Below, in pieces: positions 17,202 to 25,684 of a DNA stretch of 64,000 bases. This DNA is from Streptomyces sp. GESEQ-4 (GTDB lineage Bacteria; Actinomycetota; Actinomycetes; Streptomycetales; Streptomycetaceae). How positions within the stretch are numbered: the stretch's first letter is position 1; every line of letters starts with the position of its first letter. Location of the stretch: the NCBI RefSeq assembly GCF_017948455.1, contig NZ_JAFFSU010000036.1, forward strand, positions 1 through 64,000, given 5' to 3'. The position numbers and the translations under genes are program-made. Under the pieces are notes generated by a model that was given only the letters and a program-made list of their open reading frames with translations, was not told the origin of the DNA and ran no database searches.

Positions 17202-17349
17202 GAGGGACAGCTTACGAGGCGATCAGGTGTCTTCGGGTGTCTGAGGGGAGGGGTTTGTCTACGCGCGGAGATGGCTGACCCGAGCCTTATACGTTCATAC
17301 TGAAACGGTTTGTGTCTGTCCATTTCTCTTCGTAGGAACCACCAAATAC

Positions 17350-18759
17350 ATGTCTGCCGGCCCCGCCCACGGCGCACTCAACCGCTACTTCAAGATCTCC
17401 GAGCGGGGCAGCACGCTGCCGCGCGAGATCCGCGGCGGTATCGCCACCTTCTTCGCGATGGCCTACATCATCGTGCTGAACCCGATCATCCTCGGCAGCG
17501 CGAAGGACATGTACGGCAACCAGCTCGACAACGGCCAGCTCGTGACCGCCACGGCCGTGACGGCGGCGTTCACCACGCTGCTCATGGGCGTCATCGGCAA
17601 CGTACCGATCGCGCTCGCCGCCGGTCTCGGCGTGAACTCGGTCGTCGCGCTCCAGCTCGCCCCGCGGATGTCGTGGCCGGACGCGATGGGCATGGTGGTG
17701 CTGGCCGGTTTCATCGTGATGCTGCTGGTGGCCACGGGCCTGCGCGAGCGGGTCATGAACGCCGTGCCCTACAGCCTACGCAAGGCCATCTCCATCGGTA
17801 TCGGCCTGTTCATCATGCTGATCGGCCTGGTCGACTCCGGTTTCGTCTCCCGCATCCCGGACGCCGCGCAGACCACCGTCCCGCTCCAGCTGGGCGGCGA
17901 CGGTCATCTCACCGGCTGGCCGGTGCTGATCTTCATCCTCGGCACGCTGCTCACGCTCGCGCTGATCGTGCGCAAGGTGTCCGGCGCGATCCTGATCTCG
18001 ATCGTCGCCATGACGGTGCTGGCCGTCGTCATCAACGCGGTCGCGGACATCCCCTCCTGGGGCCTGACCACCCCGACCTGGCCGGGCAACCCGGTGGCCA
18101 CCCCCGACTTCGGCCTGATCGGCGAGGTCAGCCTGTTCGGCGGGTTCTCCAAGGTCGGCGTGCTGACCGGCACCCTCTTCGTCTTCACGGTCCTGCTGTC
18201 GACGTTCTTCGACGCGATGGGCACGATCATGGGCGTCAGCGACGAGGCGAAGCTGACCGATGCCCAGGGCCATATGCCCGGCATCAACAAGGTGCTCTTC
18301 GTCGACGGCATCGCGGTCGCCGCGGGCGGCGCCAGTTCCTCCTCGGCCACCACCTGCTTCGTGGAGTCCACGGCCGGCGTCGGCGAGGGCGCCCGCACCG
18401 GCCTCGCGAACGTCGTCACCGGCGCGCTGTTCGCCGTAGCCCTGTTCCTGACGCCCGTCGCCACGATGGTCCCGTCGCAGGCGGCCACGCCGGCGCTGCT
18501 CACGGTCGGCTTCCTGATCCTGGCCGGTTCGGTCAAGGAGATCGACTGGGCGGACTACACGGTCGCGATCCCGGCCTTCGTGACGATGCTGATGATGCCG
18601 TTCACCTACTCGATCACCAACGGCATCGGCATGGGCTTCATCACCTTCGTCGTCCTGCGCCTGGCGGCCGGCCGCGGCAAGGAGATCCCGGTCGCGATGT
18701 ACGTCGTCTCGGCGGTGTTCGCGTTCTACTACCTGATGCCGGCGCTGGGGCTGACGTGA
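17350..18759 (+). CDS. NCS2-family purine permease (AzgA/GhxP-like)
   Basis: 469 residues, about 12 to 14 transmembrane segments. It has the family features: REIRGGIATFFAMAYIIVLNP near the N-terminus, a Gly/Asn-rich NVPIALAAGLGVNSVVA segment, FDAMGTIMGVSDEA, and SSSSATTCFVESTAGVGEGARTG in TM10. This matches the AzgA branch, which imports adenine, guanine or hypoxanthine with protons. Start ATG 17350 with AGGAA upstream. Membrane-located purine salvage uptake. No purine riboswitch was recognised in the 148-base upstream region. Confidence 0.88.
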   Translation: MSAGPAHGALNRYFKISERGSTLPREIRGGIATFFAMAYIIVLNPIILGSAKDMYGNQLDNGQLVTATAVTAAFTTLLMGVIGNVPIALAAGLGVNSVVALQLAPRMSWPDAMGMVVLAGFIVMLLVATGLRERVMNAVPYSLRKAISIGIGLFIMLIGLVDSGFVSRIPDAAQTTVPLQLGGDGHLTGWPVLIFILGTLLTLALIVRKVSGAILISIVAMTVLAVVINAVADIPSWGLTTPTWPGNPVATPDFGLIGEVSLFGGFSKVGVLTGTLFVFTVLLSTFFDAMGTIMGVSDEAKLTDAQGHMPGINKVLFVDGIAVAAGGASSSSATTCFVESTAGVGEGARTGLANVVTGALFAVALFLTPVATMVPSQAATPALLTVGFLILAGSVKEIDWADYTVAIPAFVTMLMMPFTYSITNGIGMGFITFVVLRLAAGRGKEIPVAMYVVSAVFAFYYLMPALGLT

Positions 18760-18760
18760 T

Positions 18761-18943
18761 TCACGTGACCCCGTAGAACCGCTCCGTCTCCTCGACGGCG
18801 GCCTGGAACCGTTCGTCGAAGTCGTCCCGGACGAGCGTCCGGATCACATAGTCCTGGACGCTCATTCCCCTCTTCGCCGCATGGTCCCGGAGCCGTTCGA
18901 GCAGCTCCCCGTCTATCCGCAGGCTGAGCACGCTGGTCCCCAT
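18761..18943 (-). CDS. ribbon-helix-helix protein (CopG-type)
   Basis: 60 residues. The beta strand SVLSLRIDGELLERLRDHAAKRGMSVQDYVIRTL is the ribbon-helix-helix pattern of CopG/Arc DNA-binding proteins. Stop is one base from the NCS2 stop (convergent). No toxin gene is adjacent, so it is probably a solitary regulator rather than an antitoxin. Confidence 0.75.
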   Translation of the reverse strand: MGTSVLSLRIDGELLERLRDHAAKRGMSVQDYVIRTLVRDDFDERFQAAVEETERFYGVT

Positions 18944-19075
18944 GCGTACGAGGGTTGCCGGACCGGACCGAGTACCGCGTCACTTTTCGGAACCAACTCA
19001 CCCGGATGGGTGATCTGAGGGTTCAGTGGCCCGGGTCACGGGCATTCGCGCGCGCTGCAGTGGTCTTTAGGGAGA

Positions 19076-19087
19076 GTAATGAGTTAC
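19076..19087 (+). promoter_or_regulatory. possible MarR operator
   Basis: Short dyad GTAA-TGAG-TTAC overlapping the first codons of the MarR gene. MarR proteins often repress their own operon from such a site. Short, so low confidence. Confidence 0.25.
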
Positions 19088-19534
19088 GCTAAAGAGATGT
19101 CGGACCTTAGCCATGGCGACGACGCTGCCGCCGTGAACTCCCTGCGATCTGCCGTGATGCGGCTGTCCCGTCGGCTCAAGCACCAGCGGGTCGACGAATC
19201 GCTGAGCCCCACCGAGATGTCGGTGCTCGGCACCCTCGCTCGCTGCGGCACCGCGACCCCGGGTGAACTCGCCCGTAAGGAGCATGTGCAGCCGCCCTCG
19301 ATGACCCGCATCGTCGCGCTGCTCGAAGCCAAGGGCCTGGTCCGGCTGGAGCCGCACCCCGAGGACCGGCGCCAGAAGGTCGTCACACAGACCGAGGAGG
19401 CCGTGACGATGCTCGAGGAGAGCCGCCGCAAGCGCAACGCGTTCCTGGCCTCCCTGGTCGAGGGCCTCGACGAGGACGAGTGGGCGAAACTGCGCGCCGC
19501 CGCCCCCGTGCTGGAGAAGCTCGCACACCTGTAA
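19079..19534 (+). CDS. MarR-family transcriptional regulator
   Basis: 151 residues. The winged HTH includes LSPTEMSVLGTLARCGTATPGELARKEHVQPPSMTRIVALLEAKGLVRL and the wing HPEDRRQKVV, with the DRR motif typical of MarR. ATG 19079 has a GGGAGAG only two bases away; ATG 19097 (MSDLSHG) is an alternative. Located 27 bases upstream of an MFS exporter gene, a common regulator-exporter pair that usually responds to a small-molecule ligand. Confidence 0.87.
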   Translation: MSYAKEMSDLSHGDDAAAVNSLRSAVMRLSRRLKHQRVDESLSPTEMSVLGTLARCGTATPGELARKEHVQPPSMTRIVALLEAKGLVRLEPHPEDRRQKVVTQTEEAVTMLEESRRKRNAFLASLVEGLDEDEWAKLRAAAPVLEKLAHL

Positions 19535-19561
19535 CCCCACCGTCCGAGGAGGCGAACGCTG

Positions 19562-20923
19562 TTGAGTCCGGGACCCGGAGCAGACTCCGCACCCGCACCG
19601 GCCACCCACGACACCACCCCCGACGACCCCGTCGAGCGCAAGTCCTCGATGTTCAGCTCGCTGAAGGTCCGGAACTACCGCCTCTTCTTCATGGGCCAGG
19701 TCGTCTCCAACACCGGCACCTGGATGCAGCGCATCGCCCAGGACTGGCTGGTGCTCAGCCTCACCGGCTCCTCCACGGCCGTAGGCATAACGACGGCGCT
19801 GCAGTTCCTCCCGATGCTGCTGTTCGGGCTGTACGGCGGCGTCCTCGTCGACCGCCTCCCCAAGCGCCCGACCCTGCTGGTCACCCAGACGGCGATGGGC
19901 CTGACGGGCCTGGCGCTCGCGTTCCTCACGATCACCGGCCACGTCGAGGTCTGGCATGTTTACGTAGCCGCCTTCGCGGTCGGTCTCGTCACCGTCCTCG
20001 ACAACCCGGCCCGCCAGTCCTTCGTCTCCGAGATGGTCGGCCCCGACCAGCTGCAGAACGCGGTCAGCCTGAACTCCGCCAACTTCCAGTCCGCCCGCCT
20101 CATCGGCCCCGCCGTCGCGGGCGTCCTGATCACCGGCGTCGGCACCGGCTGGGCGTTCCTCTTCAACGGCCTGTCCTTCGTCGCCCCCATCGTCGGCCTA
20201 CTGCTGATGCGGGCGCGTGAGCTGTACGCCGTCGAACGCGCCCCGCGCGGCAAGGGACAGCTGCGGGAGGGTCTGCGGTATGTCGCCGGGCGGCCGGAGC
20301 TGGTCTGGCCGATCGTGCTGGTCGGCTTCGTCGGCACGTTCGCCTTCAACTTCCCGGTCTATCTGTCGGCCTTCGCCGACGACATCTTCCACGCGGGCGC
20401 CGGCTCCTACAGCCTCTTCAACACGCTGATGGCCGTCGGCTCGGTGGCGGGCGCCCTGCTCGCGGCACGCCGGGGCACGGCGAAGATGCGGGTGCTGATC
20501 GCGGCGGCGGTGGCCTTCGGCGTACTGGAAGTGGTGGCCGCGATGGCCCCCTCCCTCTGGGTGTTCGCCCTGCTGATGGCCCCCATCGGCATCGCCGCGA
20601 TGACGGTCAACGTCACCGCCAACACCAGCATCCAGATGGCGACCGACCCCGCCATGCGCGGCCGGGTCCTGTCCCTCTACATGATGGTCTTCCTCGGCGG
20701 CTCACCCGTCGGCGCACCCATCGTCGGCTGGATCACGGACACCTACGGCGCACGCGTGGGCTTCGCGGCCGGCGGCACCATCGCCGCGACGGCGGCCACG
20801 GTGATCGGCCTGATCCTGGCCCGCGCGGGCGGCCTGCGGCTGTCGGTGCGCTGGAACCACGGGCATCCGGTGGTCCGCTTCGTGCCGAGGGAGCGGCGGG
20901 AGGAGATGGCGACGGTGGCGTAG
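19562..20923 (+). CDS. MFS transporter (EntS-like)
   Basis: 453 residues, 12 transmembrane segments expected. NYRLFFMGQVVSNTGTWMQR and GGVLVDRLPKRPTLL (the loop 2-3 motif) place it in the MFS_3/EntS-like exporter branch. Start is TTG 19562 with GAGGAGG nine bases upstream. Probably co-transcribed with the marR gene, whose product likely represses it. Substrate unknown (drug or siderophore class). Confidence 0.86.
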   Translation: MSPGPGADSAPAPATHDTTPDDPVERKSSMFSSLKVRNYRLFFMGQVVSNTGTWMQRIAQDWLVLSLTGSSTAVGITTALQFLPMLLFGLYGGVLVDRLPKRPTLLVTQTAMGLTGLALAFLTITGHVEVWHVYVAAFAVGLVTVLDNPARQSFVSEMVGPDQLQNAVSLNSANFQSARLIGPAVAGVLITGVGTGWAFLFNGLSFVAPIVGLLLMRARELYAVERAPRGKGQLREGLRYVAGRPELVWPIVLVGFVGTFAFNFPVYLSAFADDIFHAGAGSYSLFNTLMAVGSVAGALLAARRGTAKMRVLIAAAVAFGVLEVVAAMAPSLWVFALLMAPIGIAAMTVNVTANTSIQMATDPAMRGRVLSLYMMVFLGGSPVGAPIVGWITDTYGARVGFAAGGTIAATAATVIGLILARAGGLRLSVRWNHGHPVVRFVPRERREEMATVA

Positions 20924-20954
20924 GGATCTCCCGTACGGCGCCGCCCTGTTGAGG

Positions 20955-20970
20955 CCGGGACCCGTCCCGG
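20955..20970 (+). terminator. hairpin terminator after MFS gene
   Basis: CCGGGA-CCCG-TCCCGG stem-loop 32 bases after the MFS stop and 24 bases before the next start. Confidence 0.45.
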
Positions 20971-20993
20971 GATGACGTGTTTACGGTCGGGGC

Positions 20994-21746
20994 ATGACGT
21001 GGTGGCGACGGAAGAAGAAGCAGGCCGGGCAGACGCAGGCGGGGCGGAAGCAGCCGCCTATATCGGTCAGCGTGTTCGATCCCGCAGCGGTGACGGGATC
21101 GTTCGAGCGTCCGGGACTGATGGTCGGCGGCCGGCGGCTGCCCCAGATCACCGCCCCGAGCATCATGGACCAGACGTCGGCGCAGACCCGGCGGAACTTT
21201 CCCGCCGGCACCGGACCGGTGCACGTCGTGACGAGTCACAGCACGCATGCCGAAGCCGGCTCGGTGGTCTACATGGGGCTCGGCGGCCGGGCGGCCATCG
21301 TGGTCAAACTGACACGGGACCAGCGCCGGAACCTCTACGACGTGGGCGAGGCGATCGAGGACGACGGAGCGTCCCTCTACCTCGACGCGCACCCGGGCTT
21401 CCTGCGCGCCTCGCTCGCGCTGCCGTCGATGGACATCGACCTGGACACCGCCATGCTGGTCGGCATGGGCGACGTCCAGGAGTTCCTCGCCGCCGCCCAC
21501 GCCACCGAGACCGTCGAGCTGCACATCTCCCACGCGACGCACGACCGCCTGCTGAACTTCACCTGCGCGGCCCCGGGACTCCGTGAGGTCCTGGAAGCCG
21601 GACTGGACCTGATCACGCAGCCGGCCCCGGCCGACCTCCGAGGCGCCTTGATGGCCGTCAACGACTCACTGAACCCGGCGGCGCACATTCCGCTGCGCGT
21701 CACCGGCCGCGCCGAGCTGACCATCAAGCTCGAGGTCGACGTCTGA
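20994..21746 (+). CDS. unknown conserved-looking protein
   Basis: 250 residues, soluble. It starts with a very basic stretch (MTWWRRKKK) followed by a low-complexity linker, then a regular alpha/beta body with VVYMGLGGRAAIVVKLTRDQRRNLYDVGEAIEDD. No family or catalytic motif recognised. Third-position GC supports coding. It sits alone between a terminator hairpin and the ThpR gene. Confidence 0.65.
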   Translation: MTWWRRKKKQAGQTQAGRKQPPISVSVFDPAAVTGSFERPGLMVGGRRLPQITAPSIMDQTSAQTRRNFPAGTGPVHVVTSHSTHAEAGSVVYMGLGGRAAIVVKLTRDQRRNLYDVGEAIEDDGASLYLDAHPGFLRASLALPSMDIDLDTAMLVGMGDVQEFLAAAHATETVELHISHATHDRLLNFTCAAPGLREVLEAGLDLITQPAPADLRGALMAVNDSLNPAAHIPLRVTGRAELTIKLEVDV

Positions 21747-21795
21747 AGGCCCGTGGCAGACAGACAGCTCGCCGGATGATCCGTTCCCTGGAACA

Positions 21796-22377
21796 GTGGC
21801 GTCCGTGAGACTCTTCGCCGCCGTACTGCCCCCCGACGACGTCGTCCGTGAACTCGCCGTCGAGATCGACGAGTTGCGGAAGCTGCCCGGCGCGGACGGG
21901 TTGCGATGGACCGGGCGGCCCGGGTGGCACTTCACGATGGCGTTCTACGGGGAGGTCGACGACGACCTCGTACCGGAACTGTCGGCGAGGCTGGAGCGGG
22001 CCGCGCACCGCACCGGCCTCTTCCCGCTGGCGCTCCGGGGCGGCGGACAGTTCGGGCACGGGCGGGCGCTGTGGGTGGGGGCGGAGGGGGACGTAGAAGC
22101 GCTGCGGCTGCTGGCGGACCGGGCGGAGGCCGCCGCGCGGAAGGCGGGGGTGCCGATGGGGGAACACCGCCGGTACAAGGCCCATCTGACGGTGGCGAGA
22201 AGCCGGGACGCGGTGGATGTACGGCCGTATGTCGAGGCCCTCGACCGGTTCACCGGCAGGACGTGGACGGTGGACGAACTGGCGCTGGTCCGCAGCAATC
22301 TGCCGAAATCGGGTGTACCGGGCGAGCAGCCGCGCTACGAGGTGGTCGCCCGCTGGCCGCTCGGAGGGGCCGGTTAG
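21796..22377 (+). CDS. thpR: RNA 2',3'-cyclic phosphodiesterase (ThpR / 2'-5' RNA ligase family)
   Basis: 193 residues of the 2H phosphoesterase superfamily. Both His motifs are visible: WHFTMAFYGEV (about 49-59) and HLTVAR (about 133-138), which together form the active site that opens 2',3'-cyclic phosphates in RNA ends. GTG 21796 is used; GTG 21805 (giving MRLFAAVLPP) is equally likely. Cytosolic. Next gene is a tiny membrane protein. Confidence 0.85.
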   Translation: MASVRLFAAVLPPDDVVRELAVEIDELRKLPGADGLRWTGRPGWHFTMAFYGEVDDDLVPELSARLERAAHRTGLFPLALRGGGQFGHGRALWVGAEGDVEALRLLADRAEAAARKAGVPMGEHRRYKAHLTVARSRDAVDVRPYVEALDRFTGRTWTVDELALVRSNLPKSGVPGEQPRYEVVARWPLGGAG

Positions 22378-22386
22378 TCTCGGTAC

Positions 22387-22476
22387 GTGAAGCCGAAAAC
22401 CCGGAACCGGATCATGGCCGGTGCGCTTGTGTTGATGTTCGTGATGGTCGCGCTGGCGGCGGCGCTCGGAAAGTAG
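22387..22476 (+). CDS. small single-pass membrane protein (29 residues)
   Basis: GTG start, sequence begins MKPKTRNRIMAGALVLMFVM and ends in an Ala-Leu-rich helix plus GK, then TAG. A positively charged N-terminus followed by one hydrophobic helix of about 18 residues fits a type of small inner-membrane protein. No strong ribosome-binding site, only GGAGGGG 19 bases upstream, so it may depend on coupling to the ThpR gene. No homology recognised. Confidence 0.45.
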   Translation: MKPKTRNRIMAGALVLMFVMVALAAALGK

Positions 22477-22498
22477 CGCCGCCGCGTGCCTCCGGCGG

Positions 22499-23494
22499 CT
22501 ACCAGGCGAAGGCCTCCGGCGACGGACCCGGGCCCGGGAAGATCTCGTCCAGCCCGGACAGCAGCTCCTCGCTCAGCTCCAGCTCGACCGCCCGCAGCGC
22601 GGACTCCAGCTGCTCCGCGGTGCGCGGGCCGACGATCGGGCCGGTCACGCCGGGACGGGTGAGCAGCCAGGCGAGGGCGGCCTCACCCGGCTCGACGCCG
22701 TGCTTTTCGAGCAGGTCCTCGTACGACTGGATCTGCGCGCGGGTGGCGGGGTTGGCGAGGTAGTCCGCGGCCCGCCCACTGGCCCGGCGTCCGCCCTCGA
22801 CCTCCTTCTTGATGACCCCGCCCAGCACACCGCCGTGCAGCGGCGACCAGGGGATGACCCCGAGGCCGTACTCCTGCGCGGCCGGGATGACCTCCATCTC
22901 GGCGCGGCGCTCGGCCAGGTTGTAGAGGCACTGCTCGCTGACGAGGCCGATGGTGCCGGCGCGGCGGGCGGCGATTTCGTTCGCCTGGGCGATCTTGTAG
23001 CCGGGGAAGTTGGAGGACCCGACGTAGAGGATCTTCCCCTGCTGCACCAGTACGTCGATCGCCTGCCAGATCTCCTCGAAGGGAGTCGAGCGGTCGATGT
23101 GGTGGAACTGGTAGACGTCGATGTAGTCCGTCTGCAGCCGCTTGAGCGACGCGTCGACGGCCCGCCGGATGTTGAGGGCCGACAGCTTGTCGTGGTTGGG
23201 CCAGGGGGTGGCGCCGTCCGCCGCCATGTTCCCGTACACCTTGGTGGCGAGCACGACCTTGTCGCGCCGCTCGCCGCCCTTCGCGAACCAGTTGCCGATG
23301 ATCGATTCGGTACGGCCCTTGTTCTCGCCCCAGCCGTACACGTTCGCCGTGTCGAAGAAGTTAATGCCCGCGTCCAGCGCCGCGTCCATGATCGCGTGAC
23401 TGTCCGCTTCGTCGGTCTGCGGACCGAAGTTCATGGTGCCGAGGACGAGTCGGCTGACCTTGAGTCCCGTGCGTCCGAGCTGCGTGTACTTCAT
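22499..23494 (-). CDS. aldo/keto reductase
   Basis: 331 residues, (alpha/beta)8 barrel oxidoreductase using NADPH. The catalytic tetrad is in place: Asp48 (FFDTA), Tyr53 (NVYGWG), Lys85 (LATKVYG) and His131 (YQFHH). C-terminal GPIVGPRTAEQL contacts the cofactor phosphate. Closest in style to the yajO/yakc-type reductases. Divergent from the secreted double-SnoaL gene across an operator-like palindrome, suggesting shared control. Physiological substrate unknown. Confidence 0.9.
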   Translation of the reverse strand: MKYTQLGRTGLKVSRLVLGTMNFGPQTDEADSHAIMDAALDAGINFFDTANVYGWGENKGRTESIIGNWFAKGGERRDKVVLATKVYGNMAADGATPWPNHDKLSALNIRRAVDASLKRLQTDYIDVYQFHHIDRSTPFEEIWQAIDVLVQQGKILYVGSSNFPGYKIAQANEIAARRAGTIGLVSEQCLYNLAERRAEMEVIPAAQEYGLGVIPWSPLHGGVLGGVIKKEVEGGRRASGRAADYLANPATRAQIQSYEDLLEKHGVEPGEAALAWLLTRPGVTGPIVGPRTAEQLESALRAVELELSEELLSGLDEIFPGPGPSPEAFAW

Positions 23495-23542
23495 AACTTC
23501 CTAGCCAACGGCGTGGAGTGCGCTCTAGGCAAGCGATCTTGA

Positions 23543-23561
23543 CACTAACTGGAGGTTAGTG
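23543..23561. promoter_or_regulatory. operator-like palindrome between divergent genes
   Basis: Perfect 7-bp arms CACTAAC/GTTAGTG around TGGAG. A TTGACA -35-like hexamer (23539-23544) overlaps its left edge, so a bound regulator would block a promoter. The regulator is not encoded next to it. Confidence 0.5.
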
Positions 23562-23620
23562 CTTTCCTGTGGGAAGTGTGAGCTTGAACTTTCAATTTGT
23601 CCTCCTGGGAAGAGAGCGCG

Positions 23621-24550
23621 ATGCCCCCCACCACGCCTGTCCGTAAGGCTCTTGTCGCCGTACTGGCCTCCGCCGCGCTTCTGGGTGCCGCGGCGGTGCC
23701 TGCCGTCGCGTCTCCGCCGGTTGCCTCCGGCGAGCACGCCGGCTACGGCGATTCCGCCCGCCTCGCCTACCAGAAGTACGTCACCGTCCGCGTCCTCAAG
23801 GGCGTGTTCGAGCAGGGCGACACGGAGGTTGTGGATCGTTTCGTACGGCCGGACTACATCCAGCACAACCCGCTTGCGCCGGACGGTGCGGAGACGCTGA
23901 AGAACCTGGGTGTCGCGATCCACCAGCAGTTCCCGGATGCCGAGTACGACGTCAAGCGGGTCATCTCCGAGGGCGACCTCGTCCTCGTGCACTCGAACGT
24001 CGTGATGACTCCCGGTGCGCGGGGGCAGGCTGTCGTGGACATCTTCCGGTTCCAGGGCGGGAAGATCGCGGAGCACTGGGATGTGGGACAGGAGGTGCCG
24101 GAGTCGTCCGTCAACGGCAACGACATGTTCTCCACGGAGAGCTGGCCGCGGACCGAGCAGCCGGGGCCGCGGTGGCTGACCGCGTACAACAAGCGGCTCG
24201 TCACCAAGGCCGTCGATCAGCTTCTGGTCCAGAAGGACGTGTCCGCCCTCGACCGGTACTGGGGTCCCGAGTACCACCAGCACAACCCGAGCATCGCGGA
24301 TGGTGTGGCTGGTGCGAAGGCGGGGCTTGGGGGGTTCTTCGAGGCGTTCCCGCAGCTGAAGGTGACGCCGAAGCGGGTGATCGCCGAGGGTGACCTGGTC
24401 GCCGTCCACAGCCACTACGTGAACGCGCCGGGGGAGCGGGGTCAGGCGATCGTGGATCTGTTCCGGGTGCGGAACGGGAAGATCGTGGAGCACTGGGATG
24501 TGATCCAGGATGTGCCGGCGACTTCCGCGAACGACAACACCATGTTCTAG
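23621..24550 (+). CDS. secreted protein with two SnoaL-like domains
   Basis: 309 residues. Signal peptide (MPPTTPVRKALVAVLASAAL, cleavage near AVA-SPP). Two tandem NTF2/SnoaL-like domains follow: the first has DYIQHNPLAPDG and IFRFQGGKIAEHWDVGQEV, the second EYHQHNPSIADG and LFRVRNGKIVEHWDVIQDV. The matching QHNP and EHWDV motifs show internal duplication. Start ATG 23621 with GGGAAGAGAG. Extracellular enzyme or binding protein; substrate unknown. Confidence 0.82.
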   Translation: MPPTTPVRKALVAVLASAALLGAAAVPAVASPPVASGEHAGYGDSARLAYQKYVTVRVLKGVFEQGDTEVVDRFVRPDYIQHNPLAPDGAETLKNLGVAIHQQFPDAEYDVKRVISEGDLVLVHSNVVMTPGARGQAVVDIFRFQGGKIAEHWDVGQEVPESSVNGNDMFSTESWPRTEQPGPRWLTAYNKRLVTKAVDQLLVQKDVSALDRYWGPEYHQHNPSIADGVAGAKAGLGGFFEAFPQLKVTPKRVIAEGDLVAVHSHYVNAPGERGQAIVDLFRVRNGKIVEHWDVIQDVPATSANDNTMF

Positions 24551-24792
24551 GACAGGGAGTTGAGGAAGGTCGTCCAGGTGGTGGGGGTTACTTGGACGGC
24601 CGGGGTGGCGGGGGTGGTGGGGGTTTTGGAGTCGCGGATGTGGATGGTGGTGGGGGTGAGGGCTATCTCTACGCACTCGCCGCCCTGGCTGCTGCTGTAG
24701 CTCGACTTCGTCCACACCAGTGCGACCTCTACGCACTCGCCGCCCTGGCCGCCGCTGTAGCTGCTCTTGAACCAGTTCAGGTCCGCGCTCAT
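24547..24792 (-). CDS. DUF397 protein with duplicated motif
   Basis: 81 residues. DUF397 proteins usually carry one W-x-K-S-S-Y-S...ECVEVA block; here two copies occur, FKSSYSGGQGGECVEVA and TKSSYSSSQGGECVEIA, encoded by near-identical DNA. The normal C-terminal IRDSKTP part follows. The start overlaps the stop of the XRE gene (ATGA), the standard XRE-DUF397 pairing of Streptomyces. Its stop overlaps the SnoaL gene stop from the other strand. Confidence 0.85.
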   Translation of the reverse strand: MSADLNWFKSSYSGGQGGECVEVALVWTKSSYSSSQGGECVEIALTPTTIHIRDSKTPTTPATPAVQVTPTTWTTFLNSLS

Positions 24793-25601
24793 AGCCTGCC
24801 CGTCACCTCGCTGATCAACTGCGCCGACTCCTCGGGGTTGAGGGCCTGCGCTCGCAGGATGCCATATTGCGCGAACATGTTGCCCAGGTGCGGCTGTTCG
24901 CTGACAAAGTAGCCGCCCCCTGGTGCTTCGGCGTACGCGATCTGCGTGCGCTCATCTGTCTCCAGCAGAGTCATCGAGCCGTTCAGCCCGGCGTGGACTT
25001 CCCGGTCGGTCGGCATCACCTGGATCGTGACGTTGCGCCGCTGGCCCACCTCAAGTAGCTGGGTCAGCTGCTCCTTGAGGATGTGCTTGCCGCCGATCGG
25101 GCGCTTCAGGGTGTGCTCGTCCAGCACGAAACCGACGACAGGCACGGGCTTGCGCTGCAATACGCGCTGTCGGTCCAGGCGAGCGGCGGTCCTCGCCTCA
25201 AGCTCATCGTCCTCGTAGGGCGGGTTCTCCTGGCTGAAGACCGCCCGCGCGTACGCCTCGGTCTGAAGCAACCCCGGGATCACATGGTTCGCGTACATGT
25301 AGATCGCGGTCGCCTTCGCCTCCAGGTCCGCGTAGTCCTCGAACCACGACGGAAACCGGCTCGCCCTCAGCTTCCTGCCTGCGGCCAGAAGTGCACCTTG
25401 TGCACCCAGCACCTCGTCCGCGATCTCGACGAGCTTGCCCTTGGGTGGCCGCTCGCCTCGCTCCACCATGGCCACCTGGGACTTGGAGTACCCGACGTAC
25501 TTGCCCAGCCCCTCCTGTGTCATCCCGGCGCGCTCGCGGAAGTACCGCAGCAACGAGCCGAACATCTCCAGGTTCCCCGAGCCCTGTTCACTCGCGTGCA
25601 C
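24789..25601 (-). CDS. XRE-family regulator with DUF5753 domain
   Basis: 270 residues. HTH at about 10-65 (FRERAGMTQEGLGKYVGYSKSQVAMVERGERPP), then the DUF5753 effector domain (FEDYADLEAKATAIYMYANHVIPGLLQTEAYARAVF through VMPTDREVHAGLNGSMTLLE). Start GTG 25601, with GGGGAGG five bases upstream. Partner of the overlapping DUF397 gene. BldB/AbaA-like pairs of this type influence development in Streptomyces; a specific role here is not known. Confidence 0.88.
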   Translation of the reverse strand: MHASEQGSGNLEMFGSLLRYFRERAGMTQEGLGKYVGYSKSQVAMVERGERPPKGKLVEIADEVLGAQGALLAAGRKLRASRFPSWFEDYADLEAKATAIYMYANHVIPGLLQTEAYARAVFSQENPPYEDDELEARTAARLDRQRVLQRKPVPVVGFVLDEHTLKRPIGGKHILKEQLTQLLEVGQRRNVTIQVMPTDREVHAGLNGSMTLLETDERTQIAYAEAPGGGYFVSEQPHLGNMFAQYGILRAQALNPEESAQLISEVTGRL

Positions 25602-25684
25602 ACGAACCTCCCCAACTGCACAGCCCCGCACCACCCTTGCCAACCCCTGGTCACAGTATGTGACCGCGCGGAACCATTTGCGGC

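Noticed and set aside
18761..18943. Ribbon-helix-helix protein as antitoxin of a toxin-antitoxin pair
   Set aside because: No small toxin-like gene is adjacent; neighbours are the NCS2 permease and a MarR gene.
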